This document shows positions 44,301 to 56,447 of a stretch of DNA of 64,000 nt, one piece after another. Source of the DNA: Pelecanus crispus (lineage: Eukaryota > Chordata > Aves > Pelecaniformes > Pelecanidae). The notes beneath the pieces are model-generated. The model ran no database searches, was not told the DNA's origin, and saw only the letters and a program-made list of their open reading frames with translations. The stretch lies in assembly GCF_030463565.1 (NCBI RefSeq), contig NC_134646.1, positions 66,295,710 through 66,359,709 on the forward strand, in the 5' to 3' direction. The position numbers and the translations under genes were made by a program. Numbering within the stretch: the first letter of the stretch is position 1; every line of letters begins with the position of its first letter.

Positions 44301-47300
44301 GAAGGGCACTAGCTAAAGAAGCACTCATGAGGATGCATCAAAGAAGGAGCAGAGGAAAAGAAGTTGTTATCATGTCACTAACTAAACAAGTCACCATGTA
44401 ATGAACAGGTTGACGGGAAAAGTGTAAATGGGAAAAATCCTCTTTTGTTTCTCATTCCCCTGTACTATTCAGGGAATTGAAATTTACTGTCTTCTTGATA
44501 AGTTAGCTGTATTTCGTCAAAGAAATACCAATTTGTACTTCCAGTTTCTTCTCAAACAGTATTGAATCTGGAAGGCCTTGGATATTTAGTAACATGTCAG
44601 ACCAGAAGAACAGAAGTTTTCTATCATTTTAGATTGGATAATATTGTATATTGAGTGTATAATATTGAGTACCACCTACTCCTTAAAACAGAAAATCAAA
44701 ATTTATTTAGCAATATATATCATGATCTGATTTTTTAGAATTTATTTGAATATTTCCTACAGAATCCAACTTTAAATTTCCAGCCTTCTCTATATAAGGT
44801 CTTGTGAACAAGATATTTCAGTATGAAATGACTCAGTTTGACAGCTAATGAAATAAGTAGTGCTTTACTTTTCATTTTGCCAGAACATTCCCATTTGACT
44901 TTTAATAACAACTTTTATGAGCAGTCATTAAGAATTAAGCGAAGACTTTGGGGAGGTCTGTCTTTACGAAGTATAAAATTGCAGCTGACACTTCTGGCTT
45001 TCTAACTGAGATGTAAATGAAATTTAAAGAAATAAGATCACTGTAAGATTATGGTTTGAGCAAGATTATACTTCTGGTACTGCTGGGTTTAAATCCAGAG
45101 TGAGTGAGAGTGGAATCTGGGAGCATTTCACTAACACATCACTTAAAATATTTCAAAACCCTTTTACTTGCTCCAGCAACTTAAATAAGCAAAGCTTGTA
45201 ATAATAAAATACTAATTGTCACTGATCTTTTATTATGGTCTCATCAGAAATACCTTTCCTACTTAAATTTATTAATTTTCCCCACATTGCAGGATTGCAA
45301 AATGAATGCATTAGAATAAAAGGAGAAAACTGGAAAGAAATAAGGTATCCAAGAAGTGACACAACAGCCATGATTCGTACGATCTGTGACTCTTTTGTAC
45401 TGCTTTGCCTGTACAAAGCATGATTAACACCAGTGCAGCTGACTACAGAAAGGGCCAAACCAGTATACATGAAATTGTGAATGTAAGATAATGACTTCAG
45501 GTGCACAAAATATTATTAGAAGAAATAATCCACATTGGTTGCAAATTTTCAAATGTTTGTTAAAGCAAATCTGATGATGCGTCATATAACTTTTCTGTAT
45601 ACGAGGATTACATCCCGAAGACCCAACTTCTGATATGTTTGTCTGGATATTTGGGGGTACCGTAGAATCCTAACTGAGACTGGCTCTATCAAAAAGTGAG
45701 TGTAGAGAATTCAGAGCAGAATTTGTCCTTGGACTTTTGTTTCTCCCTTCTTTTGAGAGTTTAGTCTTCTCCTTGGCAGCTTTAAAACAGTTTTGTAATG
45801 TAAGCAAAGACTAAACAATGAAAATGAATTTAAAACTTACATGCTTTCAGTCACATTAACTCCCTGCACAATGTAATGTTGTATAAACATAGGCAAATAG
45901 TCCAAACTAACTATGGCAATTGTTCCTCAGAGTGTGTTTTCTTAAGAATTATATAGACAAAAGCATGGCAAGTAAGGCCAATAATACTATTTTTTAACAG
46001 CCCATCTGTGGTGAAACTCTGGAAATTATTGTTTTCTGTGTTTCAATAATAGTTTGAAATTACTCTGTATGGAAATACTGTCAAATAATCCCAGGACAGC
46101 TTAGCACAATAGTTGAAATAAATCTGAGTATTTGTTATCACTATGGGTTTGACCTGCCTCTCTCAGTTTCTCAAAAACTTATAACTGACAGCTTTCTACC
46201 TCCAGTTATTGGACAGCATTATACCTATCAAAGAAGTCCAGAATGCAAAGATAATTTGGCTAATTTACAAATAAAGATAAACATTCCAGAAATTAAGACC
46301 TAGAACAGAACTTCAGCTGAGGTAAATTGTCTTTGCGCCTGAAGGTCTGTCTCCCTGTACCTCATCTGACTTTGTTCAATGACTAGTCCAAACTGTCAGC
46401 TAGCGGAGTTCCAGTTAACAAAAAAAAAAAAACCAAAACCAAAAACCAAAACCTGGCCTGGAGATTGTCACAGTAAAAGAACAAGAGTCAAACAATAAAA
46501 TACTTAACTGTGTACAACAAAACACATAGGCATGCCTGACTTAAAATCTTACTTTCATTCTAGGAGCCCCAGAACTTGAAGGGGCCAGCCCGTCATCTCA
46601 CTGTCTGAGTACTCTTCCACACAAAATCGTGGAAATGGAAAACCAGCAAAATTCTAGACGTCACATAATCTTTTGCTTTTCTTTTTATTAGATCAAAATC
46701 CTACGTGGGTTAATTACTTTCAAGGAGGCAGTATGGTTTCTTTGTGGGGATTGCTGGTGGGGGTTCATAGACGATAGTAAGTGTCTATGTTGTAACCAGT
46801 AGTAATGATAGAAAGGTCTTCTAAAAGAGAGAAGTTTTGCAATATCTCCTAAAATTTTTAAATTTTCTGAATTCTCTGGCCAACTGTGTCATAACCAGAT
46901 ACCCTACTGCAAATACTTTATTTTCTGTTCTACTTTTTTTCTTATTCTTTACCCTCACGTCATGGTCTGAATTGTCTCAAATAACTAAAATTCATACTCA
47001 AAATGCAGTTGTTGATAAGAGACTTAGCCAGTTAGTTACTTTGAAAAAAGTGAAGCTATGTGCCCCTTCTTTTTAGCTACCAAGTAATAGAGAATTCAAA
47101 ATATAAACAAATTGTATGTTCGATTTCTTGTGCAGACTTGTGCAAATTTATGTCAAATCAGAGGACTGCTGTTCATAGAAAGTTTATGATTTCTATAAAA
47201 AATGAAGTTTTCAAGAACTACTGTTGTTGATTAAATGAATTCTTCTTATGTAAGTGTAATTTTCAGTATTTTTCTAATAGAGACAGTACTTCTCTTGCTA

Positions 47301-50300
47301 CCCATAGCTTAGGTTCCTTTAAGCCAAGGATTAAATGATTCTTGGGAACTCAGGTGTCAATGAACAATTTTCAACAGTATTACCTTAAAGGTATTTATCA
47401 TCTGTTACAGAAACTGATACTCCTCCAAAAATGTAGATGTCAGATCAGATGTCATGAAACACAAAGTGACTTCTCTCCATACATAGTAAGACACATAAAC
47501 TTTGGAATTTTAAATTAAAGCCCTGGCTTCAGACGTGCTGATACCAAGTCACCCAATAATACATCAGCTGAGTTTCTCTATTTCCTCCCTACTAACTGCA
47601 CAGACAGTCCCTTAATGACTTAGTTGGTGTTGTGAAACTAACATCTCTTTATCTAATTCTGCGGAAATGTGGAGATTTATTTGATCTTAATGTCATGAGT
47701 ATAGCGTGGCTTCTTTTGAGAGCAGAGCTGTCTGACAGATATAGCACTGGACCAAGTCTGAAGAGACTGCCTTCCTTTTCGTGACTCTTCTACCAGCTCA
47801 TTGAGTGGCCTGTGCCAAATACTTCACTTTCCTGCGCTACATGTTTTTCATCTTTAAATTAAAACTCAGCGACTGCTGTTAACGTAACTAGCTTCTTTCA
47901 TATACTTCTGTGAGATCTACTAATGAAAATCTCTAGCACTAAAATAGTAGGGACTCTTTGTTATGTGGTTAACTGGAATCTTAAAAAGAAAAGACTGCTG
48001 TTCTTGATTGTTACAGGTAGGGGTTTATCTAGCAGTCTGTTCCGAGTTTGAGCCTTATTAAGCAGTTGAGTAGTGTCAAGAACAGTTATACTATTTTGTT
48101 GCTGACATTATAACCTATGGGGGCTGTTTCTGTGGCAGCGCCTGATCTTTTATCAGTTTGTTACAAACCATGTCATGACTGTACCTCAGAAAACAGTTTC
48201 AGGTGGTACCTTAGAACATGTGATGGATTTTGACTTTGACTGATGCTGGTCTAGTGTGCAAAAATATGTTCAAAGGAACACATTAATGGTACCAACACCC
48301 AATGGTGTTAAGATAATAATAAAAAAAAAAAGGTGACATCTTGAGCCATGTGTTCATGCTGGTAAGCTGGCCTATAGTTCTAGCGCCCACAACATAAGGG
48401 GGTGCAGGGCTATTTCCTTGCATCTCTAGCTTGTATCCTGAACTGTTTTTTCTGGCAAGATAACATACGCACAGGGTGAAGAACAAAATAGGACTGTACA
48501 GCCCAGTGTATAGCCTACAAAAAAACCCACCAAGCACCTTTTAAAAATATCTGTGTTCCTTTTCCATGGGTTTCTACTCATTTCCCATAAGCACTTATGC
48601 ATCAGTTGTGATAAGCCATGAAAAGGAAAAGGGTTGGCTTCAGTTGTTCAGCGAGCATTATTGTAAATTCTGTCCTCAGTTTTAACAATTAGTTGGAGGG
48701 CTGGGTATATGGAGAGAGGAGATGCAGCTGAGCCTAGGGATAGGCCAGCATTGGCTGAGAAGTGCCAACATGACTCGCAACATGATAAATCATGCGGGAG
48801 GAACGAGTGCGTAATGATTCATCCCAGACCTCACTAATGATGTCTTATTGGCTGTCACAGGGTGTAGGATTTTTATGTGATCTTATGTTACACTAGACAG
48901 ACCATTTACACATATTTCTTTGAAGCAGTTTTCCCTAAACTTTATACAACACTTGTACAGCAATCTCTGAAATTTCTGGCTGAATTTCTGGCTGTTCTTT
49001 CACCCAGAAAACCCACAGAAACTTTAACAGGATTATGAAACTGGCCTTAAAGATTTACAGAGATAGTATGCTTTATTGGTCGTGTTCATCAGTGTGCCTT
49101 GAACATTGTACAGAATCACAGCCATCACCTGGGAGGCCCCATTTCCTCTCTTCTGAGGAAGATGGTATGACAGGCTGACTGGATGCCCACGAAGGCATCA
49201 AGGCCAGCTGTAATGTGTCTCACGGGTAGGTCAGGTGGGTGATACTGCGAACAGCCAAGAAATTCAAATACTGTGAATTGGCACTTCAAAAGAAAGAAAA
49301 ATGGTCACCCCCAAAATCATTTAAAAGATACCTTGAGATGTGTCCAGATTAAGTATGATCTATCAAGACCTGTGGCATCTTCCAGACATTTATTAAGCTA
49401 TATGCCACAGCACTGTCATACGTGACCACTGGGGATGCACTGCAGGGCCAGCAAGAGCACCTTTTTTTGCCTTTGAACCCCTCTGCAGCTGTTTCAGAAA
49501 TCATTGATGGTACAAGGTGCTGTGAAGTAAATTTCATCCTTATGTTACTGAGTTCAGATGAGTATGATATAAACTGGTCTTAATTACAAGTTACTGTGAG
49601 ACACTGATAGGACTCAAGCTCAGATCACCTTGAAAAAGCTTAAAATAAATGTGTTCCTGAGAATTTTGTGTGTTCTCTGAAAGTGTGGCCTGATTCAGAT
49701 CTCCCTGTAGTCTGTATCTGTGTAACTCCACTGAACCAGTGGCCTAATGCCAGCATAACCCTGGCAACTGAGAACAGAAGTAGACCATGACTTTCCGTAT
49801 GTATTTCTTCTAATTCATTTATTTTACTTCATTTGCCAGGACAAAAAAGACCTGGCAACAAACCCAAAATTATTTGTAGGTTTGCCACAAGATAAAGATA
49901 AGCTTTTCCAAATTCATCATTTTACAAGTGGAGTTTCTATTTAAATTTAAGTAAAGATCTTTGTCAAATTAATGAAAAAACAGAACAGATGCCTATTCTT
50001 CAGGAAAAAGAATAAGACAACTGTACATTGATGTGGTTTGGTTTTGGACGAGAAAAGCATTATACACATAGCATGAAATGACAGAGCACAACAACTGTTT
50101 TGGCTGCAAAGCCAGTGTGTTCAGTACTTGACATTACAGGGGAAAAAAAGGATTAAGACTAAAATAAAAGAAAAAAAATAGTGGCAGATTCTTTTGTTAT
50201 CATGGATTAGCAGGCCTCCTTCAAATACAGGGAAAAAATATTTTTGTATACTTTTATCTAAACTATCTACACAGGTACACTATGGTACCTAAATTATTTC

Positions 50301-50809
50301 TTAATTAACAAAGCCAATTTTATTAATAAATTAGTGTTGCCAATAAGGCAGCCAACTCAAAGGAAGTCCTTGCCTAAAACTTCCAACATCCGAAATAATG
50401 CATGGTTAAGTTCAAGCAGGACAGACATTCAGGTTTTTGTTTCTCCTAGATAATAAAATTACATCTGTGATTAGCAAGTATTTCATTAAAACAGCTTCCT
50501 TTTTCCCCCCTCTCTTAAAACTTGCAGGGAGGCAATGAGATGATACTGATCTGCATGAGAGAGTGATCTATCATGCAGTTAGCTAAATGTAGTGGAGAGA
50601 GAAATGATGTTAAAAAGGCAACTCAGAACTGTCAAACATTAAGATTATTGGCCCCACGTTTGAGTAAATCTATGCAAAAAAATGCCTAGAAAAACAAAAC
50701 TCTTTGATCTTAATATGTTTCATGCAGAAATCCACTCCAAAAGGGGAGTCAAGAGTTCATAGCAAATTCTTACTCATTTAGTCTGGCAATTTAACCAGCA
50801 GACACTGAA
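41326..50809. other. Intergenic, no gene seen
   Basis: About 9.5 kb of AT-rich sequence between the genes. It includes an ACCAAA-type simple repeat at about 46420-46453. I recognised no exon, RNA gene or transposon. Distal regulatory elements of CCKAR could lie here but cannot be seen without alignment. Confidence 0.6.
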
Positions 50810-53180
50810 TCCAGCTCAGCCCAGGACCAGATGGTATTCATCCAGAACTTCTAAAGGAAATAGTAAAATTATTAAACAAGATGTGTAATCTCTTGCTTAG
50901 AACTATGCTGTTGCCAGAGAAAAAAAAACTGTGCAAATGAGATGCCAATGTTTAAAAAGGGTTCCAGGGGAAATAAATCCTTGGAATTACAAGCCAGTCT
51001 GTAAGCCTGGCACCCACAGAAGGAAAACTGGTGGGTATGGTAATACCAGATGAAAATCTCTGGACACATGGTCTGCACAAATTTTGTAGAGGAAAGCCAC
51101 ACCTTGCAGATTTAGAGATCTGAGCTTGTGAACAAGATGATCCAGTTTGATTTAAACTGTAACTACACAGTTGTTGGGATTTGCACGAGATAGCATTCCC
51201 TCACTCATCCTGCTTTTAGTTGAAATCAGTACCCTCTGGAGTGAATCATGGCTCAGTACTTATCCCTCAACCCTTGGTGTCTATGCTCTACCCTCTGCCT
51301 CCCTCCACTATGCTCTCCATTCATTTGCTGTCTGCACAGTATGTGACTAAGCCAAGGAGCTCCACAAAGCAGGCTGCATCCAAGGCAGCTTGGTCCATTT
51401 TGCATTTCTGCTGACTACATGAAGTCTCTGGCCATGGCTGCTGGCCTCATTGGCTTCATCCCTCTAGCATGTGCTTAGGAAGCATGCCTTGACACCGTAG
51501 TGGGCCCATCCCTTGGGATGGGGCTGGGCGAGGGGCTCCTACCATCCTGAGGGAGCTGGTCCTTCACACCTTCCCACATACAGTTGAGACCGACGTGAGA
51601 AACATGCACCAGCTTTATAGTGTTTGTTGTACAGACCTGGCAGCCCTGCCCAGCCTCTCACCCCCCTGAGAGCAAGGCAGTTAGTGGGACCATGCAGTGG
51701 TATGTACCACTGATGACCACCTACGTCCAGGACTTCCAGAGGTGAGGAACATTATGCCAAGTCTTCCACAAGACCCCACTGCTCTCTGACAGTTCAGCCT
51801 TTTCCATGTGGTGTGGTCATGGTAGGCTTTTTATGCACAGCCTGCCTCTGCCACTGCCACCACGTGGGTGTGCATTGGGAAGACATGAATGGCAAGGGAT
51901 GAAGCCATCTGCTTACACATAATTTGGGACAATAAGCCTGACAAATGTCATCTGAATTTGTACATCCAGAAAACATGAGCTGCAACGCAAACATGGCTCT
52001 GGGCTACCTTTGCGAAAGTGGAAAAGAAAGGTCTGATTTTCTTCTCTCCCCAGGAAAAAAAAGAAGTCAAAAAGGCACTCTCCTTGGGCTGGCAATCAGA
52101 GGCAATTACTTGGAAGCCAAGTTTCTGGCATCCATGAACATCATGTGGACACAGAGCCAGTGAGCCACGAGTAACTGGTGATTCAGTGGTGGTCATGCTG
52201 CTAAAGATCTTAATAACTCGGTAGAATACATGCTGAGGTTTTCAATGACTTGCATGCATGCTTCAGGTTTTGTGGTTTGTTCCTTTAACTTAAAACATTA
52301 TTCACTCGTGCTATGGGCACAACCCACGTCATTGAGCTGTTGCATCACTTCTCAGTTTTTATTTCTTCATTGCTTCTCTAGGAGGAGCTTCCCAAGGCCT
52401 GGGATGATTCAACACATGGCAATCAATGTTCACAAACAGTCCTGGAAGACTTATCTGGGCTGAGGGAGTGACACTGGCATGGATCTGCGTGCCAGAAAGA
52501 ACGAGGAGAGTCATGGAAGCAGGAGTTCAGGAGCAATTTAATACCATGGACAAGTAGGGAACCATTAGTTTGGAGTAAAACAGGGAACAGTGTGATTAAA
52601 AGATTGGAAATAAAAAGCAGGAATGAAAAGTAGGAGTGAAAGGCAATTATGAATGGAGCCCCACAGGAAGCTTTGCTACAGCTGTTCATCACTGTTATAA
52701 ATGCTGCAGGGATGAGGTGAAAGAGTTTTCTGCTGATGCTAAGTCATTCAAGGAGAGGAGAAGCAAAAACTGAGTTTGAAGAATTGCAGAAAGCTCTTTC
52801 TGATAAAACGGGAGAATAAAGATCACTGCAAAGTAGCAAACAATTATAGTTTTTTGTCAACAGTGTAGGGCTCTAAACTAGATATTACTATGCAGGAAAG
52901 AGACTACTGAACTTATGGTAGGTTCTTCCATGAAAACATCAGTTCAATTCTTAGTAGTCATAAAAAAGGCAAATAGGATTACAGGAATTAGGAAAGGAAC
53001 AGAGGAAAAAACAACACCAAAACTCAATATGCCATTATATAAATGCTTGATTCATTGTTATGTGTTAGCATCTGTGAAAGACTGTAGAATAACTAGAAAA
53101 GATTTTAAACCTGGGCCATGATGCTCATAGAAGGTATGAGACCACTTGTTTACAAGGAATGAACAACCAGCCTAACGTTC
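50810..53180 (+). mobile_element. Ancient CR1/L3-like LINE relic, interrupted
   Basis: Degenerate LINE sequence. At 50810-51170, phrases such as GGACCAGATGGTATTCATCC and GGGAAATAAATCCTTGGAAT fit an RT-domain reading of the CR1/L3 type. At 52430-53180, GAATGGAGCCCCACAGG, TTTGCTGATGCTAAGTCATTCAAGG-like and TATAAATGC segments fit the downstream RT region. Between them is about 1.2 kb (51180-52430) that does not resemble the LINE. Many stops are present. The subfamily is uncertain. Confidence 0.6.
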
Positions 53181-56034
53181 TCCAGATCTGACAAAAGCGT
53201 GGCAGGTACAGAGAAGTTGACTTCAGAATGATAATTCACTCTCTGTCACGATAGAGGATACAGTACAATAGCTCCAGTGCAATCTCTTTGATTGCAGTGA
53301 TCCCCCAATCTTGTCTTCCCTCCTGATCACTGTGTCTCCCCCAGACTTCCATTCACTCTGCTTCTTCTCTTCTTTTTAGCCAGGTCCTGGAGACTTCATG
53401 GAAGACTCTACACAATCCAGTTTGGCAGGCCTGGAAGCCCAGCAGATGATAAGTGCACAGTCTCAGTCTGTATCTGACAACATAAATCAAATTAATATAA
53501 GTTAATTAATATTAAGTATAACTAAAGTATAGTTTTATATATCCATATATATATATACATAAACTATGTGTATAGTTCAGTACAACTATAGTATAGTTGC
53601 TTCTTCATGGTACAGTAATAACCAAGCTATAACTCATCAGAACACCAGCAATTAACCCCTCACACCAGTAGTATAGTGGTATTACCAGTATAAAAACTGT
53701 AGATGAAAAATGAATGGATAGGGAATCCAACCACAAATAGCAACACATCTAAGGTAAAAAGTAATAGAGGAAATACTGCTAATATAATCCATTCAAGACA
53801 ACTGAAACTGATTTCTCTAATGCAGATCTAATAGAAGGTCCCAGGAATCCAGAAAGATCTCTTCCACATTAAGAAAGAGCCCAGAACAATAATTTGACAT
53901 CTTGCTTACAGAAAGACTCGAACTCCATTACAGGCTATTTAATTCAGTAAAGGAATTGCTAAACACAATTACCCAGCCTGTGTTTTGCAGCATGTCAGAC
54001 CATTATAATAATTATAAATAATTATAATAGCTTATTTTGATACAGAAAGGTCTCTTAAAGCTCAAAATTGTTCAGATTGAATGCTACTTTATGACAGAAG
54101 AAAGTGTTCTAAAATGTAAAGACTTCGTTGAAGTGAGTCGCGTATGGATGCGGAAAGCAGGATCAGTATCTCAAGTGTAAAGGACACCTTAGAAAGGCAG
54201 ACATAGGCTACAAAATTTGGTCTGAGTTGGTTTGTTGCTGATTTTCCTTCTATAGAAAGTAGTTTTAAAAAAAAGAGAGAAGTTGTTAACCAGAAGTTTT
54301 GGCAGCTTAGACTAGTCTACACCTTTTTGTTGTCTATGAAGAGGAGCAAAAAAGCAACCTTAGTTCAGCAGTCCTTTCCAAAAAAAATCCATTACTTTTC
54401 TTGTGCATTACCACTACTAAATCAGCACCTGTCTTGGCTGCCATTTCAGCTATTTGGGATATAATAATAATTTTAAATTGTCAGAGAAAATGTTCAGGAA
54501 ATGCTGGAATAATTAAAAATAAATTCAAAACTAAAACAACAAAAAAATGTCTGTGTTTAATTAAATGGACAACATTTGTCATTTAGCAGAGGGGTTGCTT
54601 GATAACACCCATCAATTTAATCATAGAAAACATAAAAAAATAAAGGTTAGTTAGGCAGCTAAGAGAAAATTGAGTTTTTAGAGACATTGGTACCTAATGT
54701 TCAAACTTAATGCTTAATGAATGCAAAATTGGAAACATATTTTAACTTTTATTGCTTCAGTATGATTTTCTCCCATGTTGAGATTTTACGAGTGGAAAAA
54801 TAAACCAGAACATGTCATTCTGGATTAATTTCCTACCAGTATGTTATACGTATGAAACTGGAATTGAGTCCTGCTGTTTTCTTCAGCTGAGATGGTTACA
54901 CATTGTATACACCGGTCACCAGCTTGAGTCATTTTATCTCAGATTTTTAAAAACTGCAAAAATCTGTAAAAGAAATGGAAAAACTCTAATTACTCTGCTA
55001 AAGAAAAGATAATTTAGAAATTAGAACTTCAGGTGTAACTTTCCAATCTACTGCCTTACATACCCAGTCCAGTTAATGGCACTATAGAGTAAAGCTGGCA
55101 AGACTGGAAGAGAAATCCAGGCATTCCAGTCTGTGTATATCAACTTTAAGGGGTCTGAACCTGTTATTAGGAACCTGTTATTGCTCTGCCTATTTAACTA
55201 GAAAAGATTTTAAATGTGAAATTTGTTTTCCATTGAGCTATAGCAGGGATTCATTTATAATATTAATTTACATTTTTGACTATAAACAAGCTGTGTACTG
55301 GAAGTTAAAAGCCCATGACTTTGTGGAAACACCAGAGAGGATGATGTTTATGTATTCAAAAAGCAGAACTCAGAAGAAAGAGTTTCTTTTAAACAATCAA
55401 GATGGTTGTGTTTTACACTAATGCGTAACTAATGTGCTGCAGTTTATCAGTTCATCGAGTTTGTATTCAAGTCATATACAAGTCCTTGCACTGAGAAAAT
55501 GTGTAGGCTTCTGCTTATATTAACGGACAATTCTAATATCATACTTTCATAAGGTTTGATCCAAGAACACTGAAATTAGCGAGTCTTTCTATTGACTTAC
55601 TGGAGTTTGGATCAGGCACGTACAGCGCTTTTGTATGAAGTTAGCACTTCATCAAATGAGATAAATGTAGCAACTCTTACTTTTCTGAGCATACACAGTC
55701 TTCAGTCTGCTCCGAAAAATGTGAAGATAAGAGTTCTTTTCAGGTAAGGCATGCAAAATTTTCACTATGTTTTTCTCTTCTCTGCCCTTTTATTCAGCTA
55801 CTCTTACCACTTCATATGTTGCTGGTTGAGAGACAGATTTATCACTCTCATCACTCACTGGTTGTGATTTATTTGCCGTGGCAATACAGACTCCCTCTGA
55901 GAAATATTGCAGAGATGTGAGTAGAGGCAATCCTGCAAGGGGTTAATACTGTAATTTTTTTCTAGCCTGTTTATAATCCCAACACTAGGCCAGTAAGAGA
56001 AGAGGGTGGATCTAAAAAAGTACCGGAGGGGATA
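53181..56034. other. Intergenic upstream of CCKAR
   Basis: AT-rich sequence with an AT-rich microsatellite at about 53536-53562. It probably includes part of the CCKAR promoter region at its right end. No gene was recognised. Confidence 0.6.
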
Positions 56035-56053
56035 TGTGTGTGTGTGTGTGTGT
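56035..56053 (+). repeat. TG dinucleotide repeat upstream of CCKAR
   Basis: About nine and a half TG units, followed by more alternating purine-pyrimidine sequence (TGCATGCATACGTG and GTGTATGTGCACGCATGC) to about 56095. It sits roughly 270 bp upstream of the CCKAR start codon. Confidence 0.9.
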
Positions 56054-56316
56054 AGATGTGCATGCATACGTGTAAGCGTGTATGTGCACGCATGCTTTGC
56101 TTTTCTGAACTGCCTTGTGTGCCACTGGAATCAATCTTGCTCGGCCTGAACAGGACTCTGTGTGCTGGGTGTTCCTGACAGAGAGTTAGAAGAGCTTCCT
56201 TGCAGAACTGCCTCTCTTGTATTTCTCCCGAAGATTTCATTCAGAAATGCATTTGTTTACTGAAGGAATGGGCAGATAGTTACAAACCCACCCTCTTCAT
56301 CAAAGCTAACCTGTGG

Positions 56317-56340
56317 ATGCTGAATAATGGAAATAGTTGA
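56317..56340 (+). promoter_or_regulatory. Seven-codon uORF overlapping the CCKAR start codon
   Basis: ATG at 56317 opens a seven-codon frame ending TGA at 56338-56340, in a different frame from CCKAR, whose ATG is at 56327. The upstream ATG has T at -3 and C at +4 (poor context). The CCKAR ATG has A at -3 and G at +4 (good context), so leaky scanning should favour the receptor. Confidence 0.75.
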
Positions 56341-56447
56341 TGCTAGCTTCCTCGGGAATGGTACCAATTTTACTGCTTTCCTGTGTGATATCATCTTGGA
56401 GAATGACACTTTTTTCTGTGTGGATGATCCACCTTATCCTTCTAAAG
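56327..56447 (+). CDS. CCKAR: CCKAR exon 1, coding part
   Basis: It holds 40 codons plus one base (MEIVDASFLGNGTNFTAFLC and on to PPYPSK), with donor G|GTATGT. It encodes the extracellular N-terminus with three glycosylation sequons and the C20/C31 pair. Confidence 0.95.

Noticed and set aside
48660-48850. Possible conserved enhancer with ATTCAT/TAAT-like motifs
   Set aside because: Single short motifs in AT-rich DNA are expected by chance, and conservation cannot be judged from one sequence.
51220-51414. Possible processed pseudogene in the 51.2-52.4 kb segment
   Set aside because: The frames are short and I cannot name a parent gene. It is kept only as an unclassified segment.
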